Below, in pieces: positions 1 to 6,022 of a DNA stretch of 6,471 nucleotides. The notes beneath the pieces were generated by a model. It was given only the letters and a program-made list of their open reading frames with translations, ran no database searches and was not told the DNA's origin. The stretch spans positions 1 through 6,471 of the forward strand of contig JALZUX010000664.1 of the NCBI GenBank assembly GCA_023301405.1, read 5' to 3'. This DNA comes from Granulosicoccaceae bacterium. GTDB taxonomy: Bacteria; Pseudomonadota; Gammaproteobacteria; Granulosicoccales; Granulosicoccaceae. Position 1 is the first letter of the stretch; each line of letters starts with the position of its first letter. Both the position numbers and the translations under genes were made by a program.

Positions 1-413
1 TTTCAAAGATGGAAAGACTCAAGCACTATCTTTCAATTTGTAACTCAGGCCCCAGTGAACGACTGGCAAATATCGCTATTCAAAATCGGTCAAAAATACT
101 GGCTCGCAATTGTGCGATTATTGATGAAAACCTGCCCAAATGGGACACATTTTTCGCACGCTACCCGAATCACTTTGAGTGGTGTCGCCCCGATGGTTCG
201 TGCATGGCGTTTCCCAAGTACAAAGGCCACGATGGCGTGGAAGCGTTCACCGGCAAGCTCGTCGAACAAAGTGGTGTTTTGCTGCTACCGGGTACCATTT
301 ATCAGTCTGATCTTGGCGCGACACCTGACAACCATTTTCGACTGGGCTTTGGACGACGCGGCCTTGACGACGGACTGGCAGCACTTGATGAGCACTTAAG
401 GTTACACGGGTAA
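1..413 (+). CDS. PLP-dependent class I/II aminotransferase, C-terminal part (5' end outside window)
   Basis: The frame is open from base 3 to a TAA at 411-413, followed at once by a second in-frame TAA. About 136 residues are visible. The ATG at base 9 is an internal methionine, because the reading frame continues upstream of it and the residues match the middle of the family fold. The block ICNSGPSE, the stretch RNCAIIDENL, the GVLLLPG loop and FRLGFGR are typical of the small domain of fold-type I aminotransferases. The arginine in FRLGFGR corresponds by family knowledge to the one that binds the substrate carboxylate. The PLP-binding lysine would lie just upstream, outside the window. The best resemblance from memory is to the aspartate-aminotransferase-like group that includes capreomycidine-synthase-like proteins, but the substrate cannot be told from this part. 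The next gene is convergent, so this ends its transcription unit. Confidence 0.85.
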   Translation, partial: SKMERLKHYLSICNSGPSERLANIAIQNRSKILARNCAIIDENLPKWDTFFARYPNHFEWCRPDGSCMAFPKYKGHDGVEAFTGKLVEQSGVLLLPGTIYQSDLGATPDNHFRLGFGRRGLDDGLAALDEHLRLHG

Positions 414-428
414 TAAAAATTTTGTTGT

Positions 429-447
429 GGCTGTTTGCAGCCTTACT
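429..447 (+). terminator. weak terminator-like hairpin after the aminotransferase
   Basis: A perfect 5-bp stem GGCTG (429-433) / CAGCC (438-442) with loop TTTG lies 16 bases after the stop codon. It is followed only by TTACTTG, so the T-tract is poor. A short AAAAATTTT run precedes it. It may be a weak terminator, or a chance structure within the hydrophobic reading frame noted at 392-463. Confidence 0.2.
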
Positions 448-507
448 TGCGCTTGGGATCTAAATAGAACTTAAGCCGTAGACTAGCCAGGCTTGTTACC
501 AACGTTC

Positions 508-521
508 GTGAAGGCGAACAG
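508..521 (+). repeat. 14-bp direct repeat, copy 1
   Basis: GTGAAGGCGAACAG at 508-521 recurs exactly at 3204-3217. Both copies are intergenic and flank the pair of transporter genes: this one is 68 bases beyond the 3' end of the first, the other 49 bases upstream of the second. This copy also overlaps a small hairpin, GTTCG (504-508) / CGAAC (515-519). It could be a binding site or recombination scar, or chance. Confidence 0.5.
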
Positions 522-588
522 TCAAGTCACAAACGACAACGGCCATGAATGCGACACATGCACTGTGAATAGTTATGAATGAAAATAT

Positions 589-1842
589 CTAGGTGGCCAC
601 TGTCACCGCACGGTCTATTTTACTGACTAAAAGCCAAGCCAACAAACACGTAACACCAAAGCCCACAACAAGCGGCGTGACCGTCTCATTCAAGTTTCCA
701 CCAATGCTTGCTGCCACCAATAAAGAGCCAATCGTAGCCGCCGAGTTAACTACTGATGACGCGGCCCCGGCAATGTGGCCCAACGGCTCAAGCGCTAACG
801 AGGTAAGGTTACTAAAGATCAGGCCATAACAAAAAATAACGACTGCCAGATACACATAATAAAACCAGAACGGCGGCATTGCCGGCCACGCCAGACTGCC
901 GATTAAATACAACACTGAAGCACAAAACACCATCAGCAATGCCCGCCCTAAAAGCCGGGCCATACCTAGCGATTCAACCCAGCGCGAGTTCAGCCACGAC
1001 GACAAACCGATCGTTGACGCAAGTGATGCGAACACCGCCGGGAACTCGATTCCGATCTGATGGATTTCCTGAAATATCTGTTGTGCTGTGCTGAGGTAAG
1101 CGATAAAGGCACCGCCCGCGAGTGCCATGGCGGCGGTATAAGTGCGCACCTGCCGGTTGCTTAACACCTCACGTGCGTTACTCAGCACAGACTTAATCTT
1201 CAGCGGAACACGTTTTTCTATTGACAGTGATTCTGGCTGTCTGAGCCAGAACCATAGGGCAATTACAACGCTATATGATAACAATACGCCAAAGATACTT
1301 CGCCAACTGGCGACGATCAAAACCAACTGCCCCATAAAAGGCGCGACAATCGGCACACCAATAAACACCATCATCACCAAGGACATAATGCGGGCCATTT
1401 TTCTGCCTTGATAAGCGTCACGCACAATGGCAATAGACAACACATAAGGACCGGATGCCCCAAAGCCTTGACAGATTCGACCAGCCAACATCCAACTGAG
1501 ACTGGTTGACTGCATGCAAATAAGACTACCAACCACAAAAATTGCAAAAGAACACATCACCGGCTTGCGACGACCTATAGCATCAGCGACAAAGCCAAAG
1601 ATAAGCACACCGATAGCAAAGCCGAAGAATAGCGATGTCACTATCCACTGCCGCTGGTTGGGATTACTCATCCCTAAATCCACATCTATTTGGGACAGCG
1701 CCGGTATCATTGAATCAATAGACAACGCATCAAGCGCCGTCATGGCAGCCATCAGGATGACAAACTCCCAGTAAGGCGGGCCCTGACGCGAGGGCGATGG
1801 GTCTGATTTCGGCTGATCAGTGATATTTTTTTTAGTAATCAA
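589..1842 (-). CDS. MFS efflux transporter, Bcr/CflA type (downstream member of pair)
   Basis: This 417-residue, very hydrophobic protein has the expected 12 transmembrane segments of a proton-driven inner-membrane exporter. Signature sites are SIDSMIPAL at residues 41-49 (Bcr/CflA proteins have SID-x-x-x-PA here), MFS motif A GFVADAIGRRKP at 83-94, GRICQGFGAS at 121-130, IVRD at 139-142 and the motif-C-like PIVAPFMG at 164-171. AGAASSV at 358-364 fits the family's TM10-11 region. Bcr/CflA members export bicyclomycin, chloramphenicol, sulfonamides or metabolites such as cysteine; the substrate here is unknown. The start is uncertain: TTG at 1842 follows a TAA directly in frame, with no clear Shine-Dalgarno sequence. 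The first ATG (residue 31) lies inside TM1 and would shorten it, so TTG or the next codon ATT is more likely. It lies 107 bases downstream of the related transporter on the same strand, so co-transcription is plausible. No regulator gene is adjacent. Confidence 0.87.
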   Translation of the reverse strand: MITKKNITDQPKSDPSPSRQGPPYWEFVILMAAMTALDALSIDSMIPALSQIDVDLGMSNPNQRQWIVTSLFFGFAIGVLIFGFVADAIGRRKPVMCSFAIFVVGSLICMQSTSLSWMLAGRICQGFGASGPYVLSIAIVRDAYQGRKMARIMSLVMMVFIGVPIVAPFMGQLVLIVASWRSIFGVLLSYSVVIALWFWLRQPESLSIEKRVPLKIKSVLSNAREVLSNRQVRTYTAAMALAGGAFIAYLSTAQQIFQEIHQIGIEFPAVFASLASTIGLSSWLNSRWVESLGMARLLGRALLMVFCASVLYLIGSLAWPAMPPFWFYYVYLAVVIFCYGLIFSNLTSLALEPLGHIAGAASSVVNSAATIGSLLVAASIGGNLNETVTPLVVGFGVTCLLAWLLVSKIDRAVTVAT

Positions 1843-1937
1843 TTAATAGCAACCAGTACAGTGGGTGCCACCCGCGTAACTCGAAACAATAGCAAAACCA
1901 ATGAGCGCAGTTATTGAATCACAGGCACTGCGATGGC

Positions 1938-1960
1938 ATAAAAGGGTTTTCAAGAAACCG
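1938..1960 (-). terminator. weak rho-independent-like terminator at the end of the upstream transporter
   Basis: Read on the minus strand, a 5-bp stem GGTTT/AAACC (plus-strand 1955-1959 and 1945-1949, loop 1950-1954) overlaps the TGA stop codon of the transporter at 1950-1952. It is followed by CCCTTTTATG. The stem is short and the T-run has only four bases, so read-through into the second transporter is likely. It may set the relative level of the two genes. Confidence 0.3.
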
Positions 1961-3155
1961 CTTGCAGCTGACGACGGTAAACAAAAGACATCGATACGAC
2001 AGAAACAATCGACATAACAATTAAGCCGGCCGTGGCGACATTAAAATTTTGCGCTCCACCCAACCCCACAATTACAGCGCCCGCTATACCACCACTGGCC
2101 ATTTGCCACGCCCCTGCGATACCTGTGCCGGTACCGGCGTTTTTGCCAGCGGCGGAAATAGCACCGACGGTCGAGTTACTCACTACTATTCCGTTAGCAA
2201 AACCAAATAGGCAACACGGCAGTGCTAAAGATAAAGCATGCGTGAAACTGAATGCCTGAGTAACAAACATAAACAGAACGGCCACCACACTTAAGCAGCA
2301 ACCAATCATGGCAGCGCGTTCGATACCACGAGATACAAAGTAACGGCGATTCATGTAGTTTCCAATAATATAGCTGACCGGAGTCAATGAAAACCAAAGC
2401 CCGAACTCGGCGGCAGAATAGCCAAGGCGCTGATACTGAAAAGGCAACAGGCCATTCATCGCGAAGAACATTCCCACCTGCATACCGCCTGCCATCGCAA
2501 AACCAAAAAACACTGGATCTTTCAATGTGACTCGGTAGGCTGATAAAACCGCAGCAACATTTATAGACACCACCGGATTTCGATTGGTTTCAGAAATTCT
2601 GACGTAGCAAATGGCAAATACCAGAAACCCGCTTGCGGCAGTGACTGCCATCACTCCCTGCCAGCCACTAACATTTGCAAGCAAGCCACCGAGCGACAAA
2701 GACAAGATCGGCACCACCGCGATCATTCCAGCAACGGTGGACATATTTCTAGCGGCTTCGCTGCGCTCGAAGCAGTCATTAATTATTGCCCGGCCCATGG
2801 CAAGACAGGCGGCGGCGCCCAAGCCCTGAACGCCACGCATCACCGTGAGAAACTCAACAGAGCTTACGAACAACGCTGCAATCCCACCAATGCCATAAAG
2901 CATCGCACCAAACAAAAGCACCGGACGCCGACCATACCGATCAGACAGAGTGCCGTAAATAAGCTGCCCCACCGCAAGCGCCATTAAGTACACCGTGAGC
3001 AACTGCTGCACAGCAGAATTAGAGGCGGACATCTCTTGCTGTATTAACGGCAGCGCAGGCGCAAGCAGCGTTAACCCCATTACCGCACTGGCTACTGACA
3101 GCGCGATAAACCACATGGGTGGCGGCAAAACTGATTCGGTATTGGATTGGGTCAT
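1950..3155 (-). CDS. MFS efflux transporter, Bcr/CflA type (upstream member of pair)
   Basis: This 401-residue protein has 12 predicted transmembrane segments and a length usual for the family. MFS motif A, GTLSDRYGRRPV, sits at residues 68-79 between TM2 and TM3. RGVQGLGAA follows at 107-115 and GRAIINDCF at 121-129, the latter matching the R-A-x-x-x-D element after TM4 of Bcr/CflA proteins. LAPALP at 31-36 ends TM1, and NAGTGTGIAGAWQM at 339-352 fits the conserved TM10-11 region. The predicted role is proton-coupled export of small molecules across the inner membrane; the substrate is unknown. The start is an ATG with AAGG about six bases upstream, a reasonable ribosome site. It shares orientation with the transporter downstream but little direct sequence identity by eye, so the pair does not look like a recent tandem duplication. 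A palindrome at 3272-3284 lies 117 bases upstream of its start and might be an operator. Confidence 0.87.
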   Translation of the reverse strand: MTQSNTESVLPPPMWFIALSVASAVMGLTLLAPALPLIQQEMSASNSAVQQLLTVYLMALAVGQLIYGTLSDRYGRRPVLLFGAMLYGIGGIAALFVSSVEFLTVMRGVQGLGAAACLAMGRAIINDCFERSEAARNMSTVAGMIAVVPILSLSLGGLLANVSGWQGVMAVTAASGFLVFAICYVRISETNRNPVVSINVAAVLSAYRVTLKDPVFFGFAMAGGMQVGMFFAMNGLLPFQYQRLGYSAAEFGLWFSLTPVSYIIGNYMNRRYFVSRGIERAAMIGCCLSVVAVLFMFVTQAFSFTHALSLALPCCLFGFANGIVVSNSTVGAISAAGKNAGTGTGIAGAWQMASGGIAGAVIVGLGGAQNFNVATAGLIVMSIVSVVSMSFVYRRQLQAVS

Positions 3156-3203
3156 TGTTGCCTTAGGCGTGGAGTCTGTTGTGAGGGTGTGGAATTTCGA
3201 TCA

Positions 3204-3217
3204 GTGAAGGCGAACAG
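3204..3217 (+). repeat. 14-bp direct repeat, copy 2
   Basis: This is an exact second copy of GTGAAGGCGAACAG (see 508-521). It lies between the start of the upstream transporter gene (3155) and the palindrome at 3272-3284, probably in the leader or promoter area of the transporter unit. Confidence 0.5.
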
Positions 3218-3271
3218 GTAGCGTTACCAAACAAAATAATAGTAACAACCAACCAAAAAAACGCGCCCGCT

Positions 3272-3284
3272 GTAGATGGTCTAC
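3272..3284. promoter_or_regulatory. perfect palindrome, possible operator of the transporter pair
   Basis: GTAGA (3272-3276), TGG (3277-3279) and TCTAC (3280-3284) form a perfect 5-3-5 inverted repeat 117 bases before the transporter start. Symmetric sites of this size are typical for dimeric repressors such as TetR, MarR or GntR types, which often control exporters. No such regulator gene is in the window, so the role is a guess from position and symmetry alone. Confidence 0.3.
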
Positions 3285-3558
3285 TTTCAGACAGGTTCCT
3301 GATAAGCTGCATAAATAAACAGAAGACGCTATTCTAGTGAAAGCCAGCAAACAAGTTTGAATAAAAGCAGGGATGGCGGCCAAAAACGGTAAACGAGCCA
3401 CGTCCATAGAGAAGAACGATTAGGCATCAATTTTTGCTGATGAGCCAGTCAGACGCTGAAGTATCAATAGCAAGTGCATTTTCCATTCTGTGATTTTCGA
3501 TTTTTAACTGTTATTATGAATTCATCATTGATAATTCAAATAAAATATATCTGCTCAG

Positions 3559-3918
3559 ATGCGTACAACATTTACCGCTATCATTTTAGTTTCACTGTGC
3601 TTCGCCGGCGGCTGGTTGATTGGCACAGCAAATCTAACCACTGTAAAAAAAGCCGTGGTAGATTCATACATAAATCGCTACAACGCCGCCAGCGGCGCAA
3701 ATGCAGATGAAGTAATCTACTTCGTGATCAGTGACGACCAAGCAACTCTCGACAACTTGGCAAGCACCAGTGAGAGCATTAGGCAGATTGAAAAAAGCGA
3801 CTACCCGCGAATGTTTAATGTGTATTTAAGCAATACAAACAAACAGCAATCCGTAACCGCGCTCAGGGCACTTGATTCAGTGTCTGCTGTGTTCACCGTA
3901 CCATTTTTTTGTCACTGA
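3559..3918 (+). CDS. small membrane-anchored protein of unknown function
   Basis: This 119-residue protein is not recognised. Residues about 5-24 form one hydrophobic segment (AIILVSLCFAGGWLIGTA), which reads as an uncleaved N-terminal anchor or possibly a signal peptide. The remaining 95 or so residues would then be periplasmic. The soluble part has alternating strand-like and helix-like stretches: VIYFVIS (52-58), a helix around ATLDNLASTSESIRQI, MFNVYLS (85-91), a helix around QQSVTALRAL and AVFTVPFF (110-117). This beta-alpha-beta-type pattern resembles small ferredoxin-like or FtsX-extracellular-like domains, but that is inference only. The start is an ATG without a clear Shine-Dalgarno sequence; it is preferred because the anchor begins right after it. 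The end is preceded by a run of seven T (3904-3910), and a one-base error there would change the last residues. It is convergent with the thioesterase gene 21 bases away. Confidence 0.6.
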   Translation: MRTTFTAIILVSLCFAGGWLIGTANLTTVKKAVVDSYINRYNAASGANADEVIYFVISDDQATLDNLASTSESIRQIEKSDYPRMFNVYLSNTNKQQSVTALRALDSVSAVFTVPFFCH

Positions 3919-3941
3919 TCTGCAGCTAGCAGATTCTTTCT
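3918..3941 (+). terminator. hairpin terminator between convergent genes
   Basis: A perfect 6-bp stem ATCTGC (3918-3923) / GCAGAT (3929-3934) with loop AGCTA starts on the last base of the TGA stop codon of the small membrane protein. It is followed by TCTTTCT (3935-3941), a moderately T-rich tail in the plus direction. On the minus strand the bases after the stem are not T-rich, so it should act mainly for the plus-strand gene. Confidence 0.45.
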
Positions 3942-4371
3942 ACAGTGTGTCGTTATCGTACGCCGGCACCTGATCAATGGGTGGCAAAGCCAATGCTCCA
4001 CCGTTTTCATCAACCGATACAAACGTAAAAGTGGCTTGGGTTACTTTTTCACGTGAACCAATCTGCCCTCGCCTAACCCAGGCCTCGATTAGAATATCCA
4101 TCGAGGAGCGGCCGGTTCGGGTTACCGACGTATAGACAGCCAGTATGTCCCCTACACGTACCGGCTTGATAAAGCTCATCCCATCAATAGCAACTGTCAC
4201 CACACGACCCTGCGCGCGCTGACTGGCAGCAATACCACCGGCAATATCCATTTGCGACAAAACCCAACCACCAAAAATATCACCAGCCGGATTAGTGTCA
4301 GCTGGCATGGCTACTGTCCTGGTGGTTGCCTTGCGCTGATCAGGAGGTGTTGATTCTAATTTGGTATTCAT
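3940..4371 (-). CDS. yciA: acyl-CoA thioesterase, YciA-like hotdog-fold
   Basis: This 143-residue protein is of full length for the YciA/ACOT group. These cytoplasmic hotdog-fold enzymes hydrolyse acyl-CoA to free acid and CoA and are thought to adjust acyl-CoA pools and fatty-acid or membrane composition. The active-site block is clear: PADTNPAGDIFGGWVLSQMD at residues 23-42. N27, G30 and the FGGW turn are conserved, and D42 aligns with the catalytic aspartate of the Haemophilus YciA protein HI0827. VTVAIDGMSFIKPVRVGDIL (58-77) is the second conserved strand pair, and TQATFTFVSVDENG (111-124) the last. The ATG at 4371 is preceded by GAGAAAG about six bases upstream, a usable ribosome site. 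The gene is divergent from the SHMT-like gene and convergent with the small membrane protein, so it is probably a single-gene unit. The N-terminal 17 or so residues are polar and variable, as usual. Confidence 0.92.
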   Translation of the reverse strand: MNTKLESTPPDQRKATTRTVAMPADTNPAGDIFGGWVLSQMDIAGGIAASQRAQGRVVTVAIDGMSFIKPVRVGDILAVYTSVTRTGRSSMDILIEAWVRRGQIGSREKVTQATFTFVSVDENGGALALPPIDQVPAYDNDTL

Positions 4372-4428
4372 TAATACTTTCTCAGTTGGGTACGGATGAT
4401 CATCGATTGTTGCCGACTGCCGACGATA

Positions 4429-4434
4429 ATTATA
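4429..4434 (-). promoter_or_regulatory. candidate -10 box for the thioesterase gene
   Basis: On the minus strand a perfect TATAAT lies about 57 bases upstream of the ATG at 4371, which would give a leader of roughly 50 bases. No good -35 box is visible 16-18 bases further upstream (the bases there read AATGGT), so the call rests on the -10 match and position only. Confidence 0.3.
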
Positions 4435-4621
4435 AGTAGCGCTTCGCCTACACCATTATCAGGCCAACCGCGACGTGGTTATCGAAAAAACGACTTGTCA
4501 GAAATTTTAGAATGCCAGGTCTATTAAACTAAGCCTAATTAATCGTGCTAATTGTTGAAAACGAAGATTGTCGCTAGACGTCGATCACCTGATCAGCAAC
4601 CACCCTCCACGGACAAACCTC

Positions 4622-5938
4622 ATGACACTAGCAAAACGAAACTGGGTGCCTGCCGCTTGCGAAGATTTGGTTCAAACCATTGCCTCGCGCACCGGCACCC
4701 AAAGTGCCGACACCATAGCCAGTGCTATCACCGAATTGGTGCAGCAAAACAACCAGATCCACACCAAAGACTGCTTCAACCTTAACCCGGCAACCAATAT
4801 CATGAACCCCAGAGCGGAGGCTCTGTTGTCCTGCGGAATCGGATCTCGGCCCTCACTGGGATACCCCGGCGACAAATACGAAATGGGCCTCGAAGCCATT
4901 GAAGAAATAGAAGTCATCACCGCTGAACTGTGTGCGGAAATCTTCGATGCCAAGTACGCAGAGATCAGAGTACCGTCGGGAGCTATCGCCAACCTCTACG
5001 GGTTTATGGCCACCTGCAACAGTGGTGATACCATCATTGCACCTCCTGCATCGATCGGCGGTCATGTTACTCACCATATCGCAGGCTGCGCCGGCCTGTA
5101 CGGATTAACTACCGTCGACGCACCAGTCAGCGCAGACCGGTTTTCTATTGATGTTGATGCACTTCGCACCCTTGCTCGCCGTATAAAGCCCAAACTGATA
5201 ACCGTTGGCAGCAGCCTGAACCTGTTTGAACACCCGGTCAGTGCGATACGTGAAATCGCCGATGAAGTTGGCGCTAAAGTGATGTTCGATGCCGCCCACC
5301 AGTGCGGCGTGATAGCTGGCAAAGCATGGAAGAACCCGCTGCACGAGGGCGCGCACTTCATGACGATGAGCACTTATAAAAGCCTGGGTGGACCCGCTGG
5401 TGGACTTATTGTTTCAAACGATGCACCCATTGCCGAGCAACTTGATCACATCGCCTTCCCCGGGCTGACAGCCAACTTTGATGCCGCCAAGTCAGCAGCA
5501 CTTGGTATCACCATGCTGGACTGGCGAACCCACGGTAGCGCCTACGCCAAAGAGATGATCAATGTATCGCAAGCACTTGCCAGCGCACTGGACACAGAGG
5601 GCTTACCGGTATACGCAAAAGCACAAGGGTTCACCGACTCGCATCAGTTCGCGATCGAAGCAGCTTCATTCGGTGGGGGGCAGACGGCATCTAAGCAACT
5701 TCGCAAAGCTGGCTTTCTTGCCTGCGGCATTGGCTTGCCACTGACAGAGATGAGCAACGACATGAACGGCTTGCGTATCGGCACACCTGAGTTGGTTCGA
5801 TGGGGTGTGACAACCCGCGATGTAACAGAGATCGCCAAATTGATTGCAAACGCATTAAGATCAACAAAACCTGAATCGATCGCCGCAGAGACTCGTGCGC
5901 TCCGCGCTACGTTTGACAACTTACACTATATGATTTGA
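4622..5938 (+). CDS. SHMT-fold PLP enzyme, atypical (probably not folate-dependent glycine hydroxymethyltransferase)
   Basis: This 438-residue protein has the length and fold of serine hydroxymethyltransferase (SHMT), a fold-type I PLP enzyme acting on glycine or beta-hydroxy amino acids. The cofactor site is intact: GGH at 146-148 (the ring-stacking histidine), D223 and H226 in FDAAHQCG, the Schiff-base lysine K253 in STYKSLGGP, and the carboxylate-binding R385 in NGLRIGTPE. The catalytic part differs from the E. coli enzyme. Its NKYAEGYPGKRYYGG becomes SRPSLGYPGDKYEMG (74-88), so Tyr55, Glu57 and Tyr65 are replaced by Pro, Leu and Glu. The His before the lysine is Tyr252, and FPGGQGGP becomes FPGLTANF (279-286). 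A related aldolase, alpha-substituted-serine or other amino-acid activity seems more likely; the substrate is unknown. ATG at 4622 is chosen over the TTG at 4568, which would add 18 unconserved-looking residues; neither has a good Shine-Dalgarno sequence. TTGTCA at 4495-4500 resembles a -35 box but no -10 fits. It is divergent from yciA. Confidence 0.85.
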   Translation: MTLAKRNWVPAACEDLVQTIASRTGTQSADTIASAITELVQQNNQIHTKDCFNLNPATNIMNPRAEALLSCGIGSRPSLGYPGDKYEMGLEAIEEIEVITAELCAEIFDAKYAEIRVPSGAIANLYGFMATCNSGDTIIAPPASIGGHVTHHIAGCAGLYGLTTVDAPVSADRFSIDVDALRTLARRIKPKLITVGSSLNLFEHPVSAIREIADEVGAKVMFDAAHQCGVIAGKAWKNPLHEGAHFMTMSTYKSLGGPAGGLIVSNDAPIAEQLDHIAFPGLTANFDAAKSAALGITMLDWRTHGSAYAKEMINVSQALASALDTEGLPVYAKAQGFTDSHQFAIEAASFGGGQTASKQLRKAGFLACGIGLPLTEMSNDMNGLRIGTPELVRWGVTTRDVTEIAKLIANALRSTKPESIAAETRALRATFDNLHYMI

Positions 5939-5943
5939 CCTGA

Positions 5944-6022
5944 TTAATTAGTGCCCATCCAGAAACAGGCGCTACTGCGGTCGCCGCAAGTGCGCTACCT
6001 TTTGCCAACGGGCACTAATTAA
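5944..6022. repeat. 79-base inverted-repeat element between convergent genes
   Basis: Perfect 13-bp arms TTAATTAGTGCCC (5944-5956) and GGGCACTAATTAA (6010-6022) enclose 53 bases. The interior holds a second hairpin almost on the same axis: GCGC (5969-5972), TGCGG (5976-5980), loop TCG, CCGCA (5984-5988) and GCGC (5992-5995). The whole element is thus one long imperfect palindrome. It starts six bases after the SHMT-like stop codon, and its right arm contains the stop codon of the convergent gene (6019-6021). No T-run follows on the plus strand, so it is not a classical terminator. It could be a MITE or REP-like mobile element that also works as a bidirectional transcription stop. Confidence 0.75.

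Larger units (their letters stand above)
3156..3558. other. 403-base intergenic region, no supported gene
   Basis: This divergent stretch separates the minus-strand transporter pair from the plus-strand gene at 3559, so it must hold promoters for both. I see the repeat copy at 3204-3217 and a perfect palindrome at 3272-3284, and the part after about 3480 is distinctly AT-rich. A TTGATA at 3528-3533 resembles a -35 box, but no -10 box stands at proper spacing. I could not place a convincing promoter on either strand. A 68-codon minus-strand frame at 3201-3407 is judged spurious. Confidence 0.5.

Noticed and set aside
1861..1875. Small hairpin (GTGGGT/ACCCGC with a GT pair, loop GCC) between the two transporters
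   Set aside because: The stem is short, with a three-base loop and no T-run on either strand. It is not distinguishable from chance.
3201..3407. 68-codon minus-strand frame with hydrophobic residues upstream of the transporter
   Set aside because: It has no ribosome site before its ATG, no recognisable family and an irregular mix of Cys and Arg in the hydrophobic parts. It covers the area expected to hold the promoter and palindrome, so it is more likely a chance frame.
4341..4353. AGGAGGTGTTG on the plus strand, looking like a strong ribosome site followed by TTG
   Set aside because: It lies within the yciA coding sequence on the opposite strand and the frame after it leads to no plausible protein.
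4589..4596. Palindrome CTGATCAG upstream of the SHMT-like start
   Set aside because: The same 8-mer occurs inside yciA (about 4336-4343), and 8-base palindromes are expected by chance in a window this size.
4568..4621. TTG-started 18-residue extension of the SHMT-like protein
   Set aside because: The extra residues look unlike a family N-terminus, and the TTG has only GAAGA directly against it with no spacing. The ATG at 4622 gives a normal length.
5944..6022. Integron attC site or CRISPR repeat as explanation for the inverted repeat
   Set aside because: The arms lack the attC core sequences (GTTRRRY/RYYYAAC), there is only one unit, and no integrase or cas gene is present.
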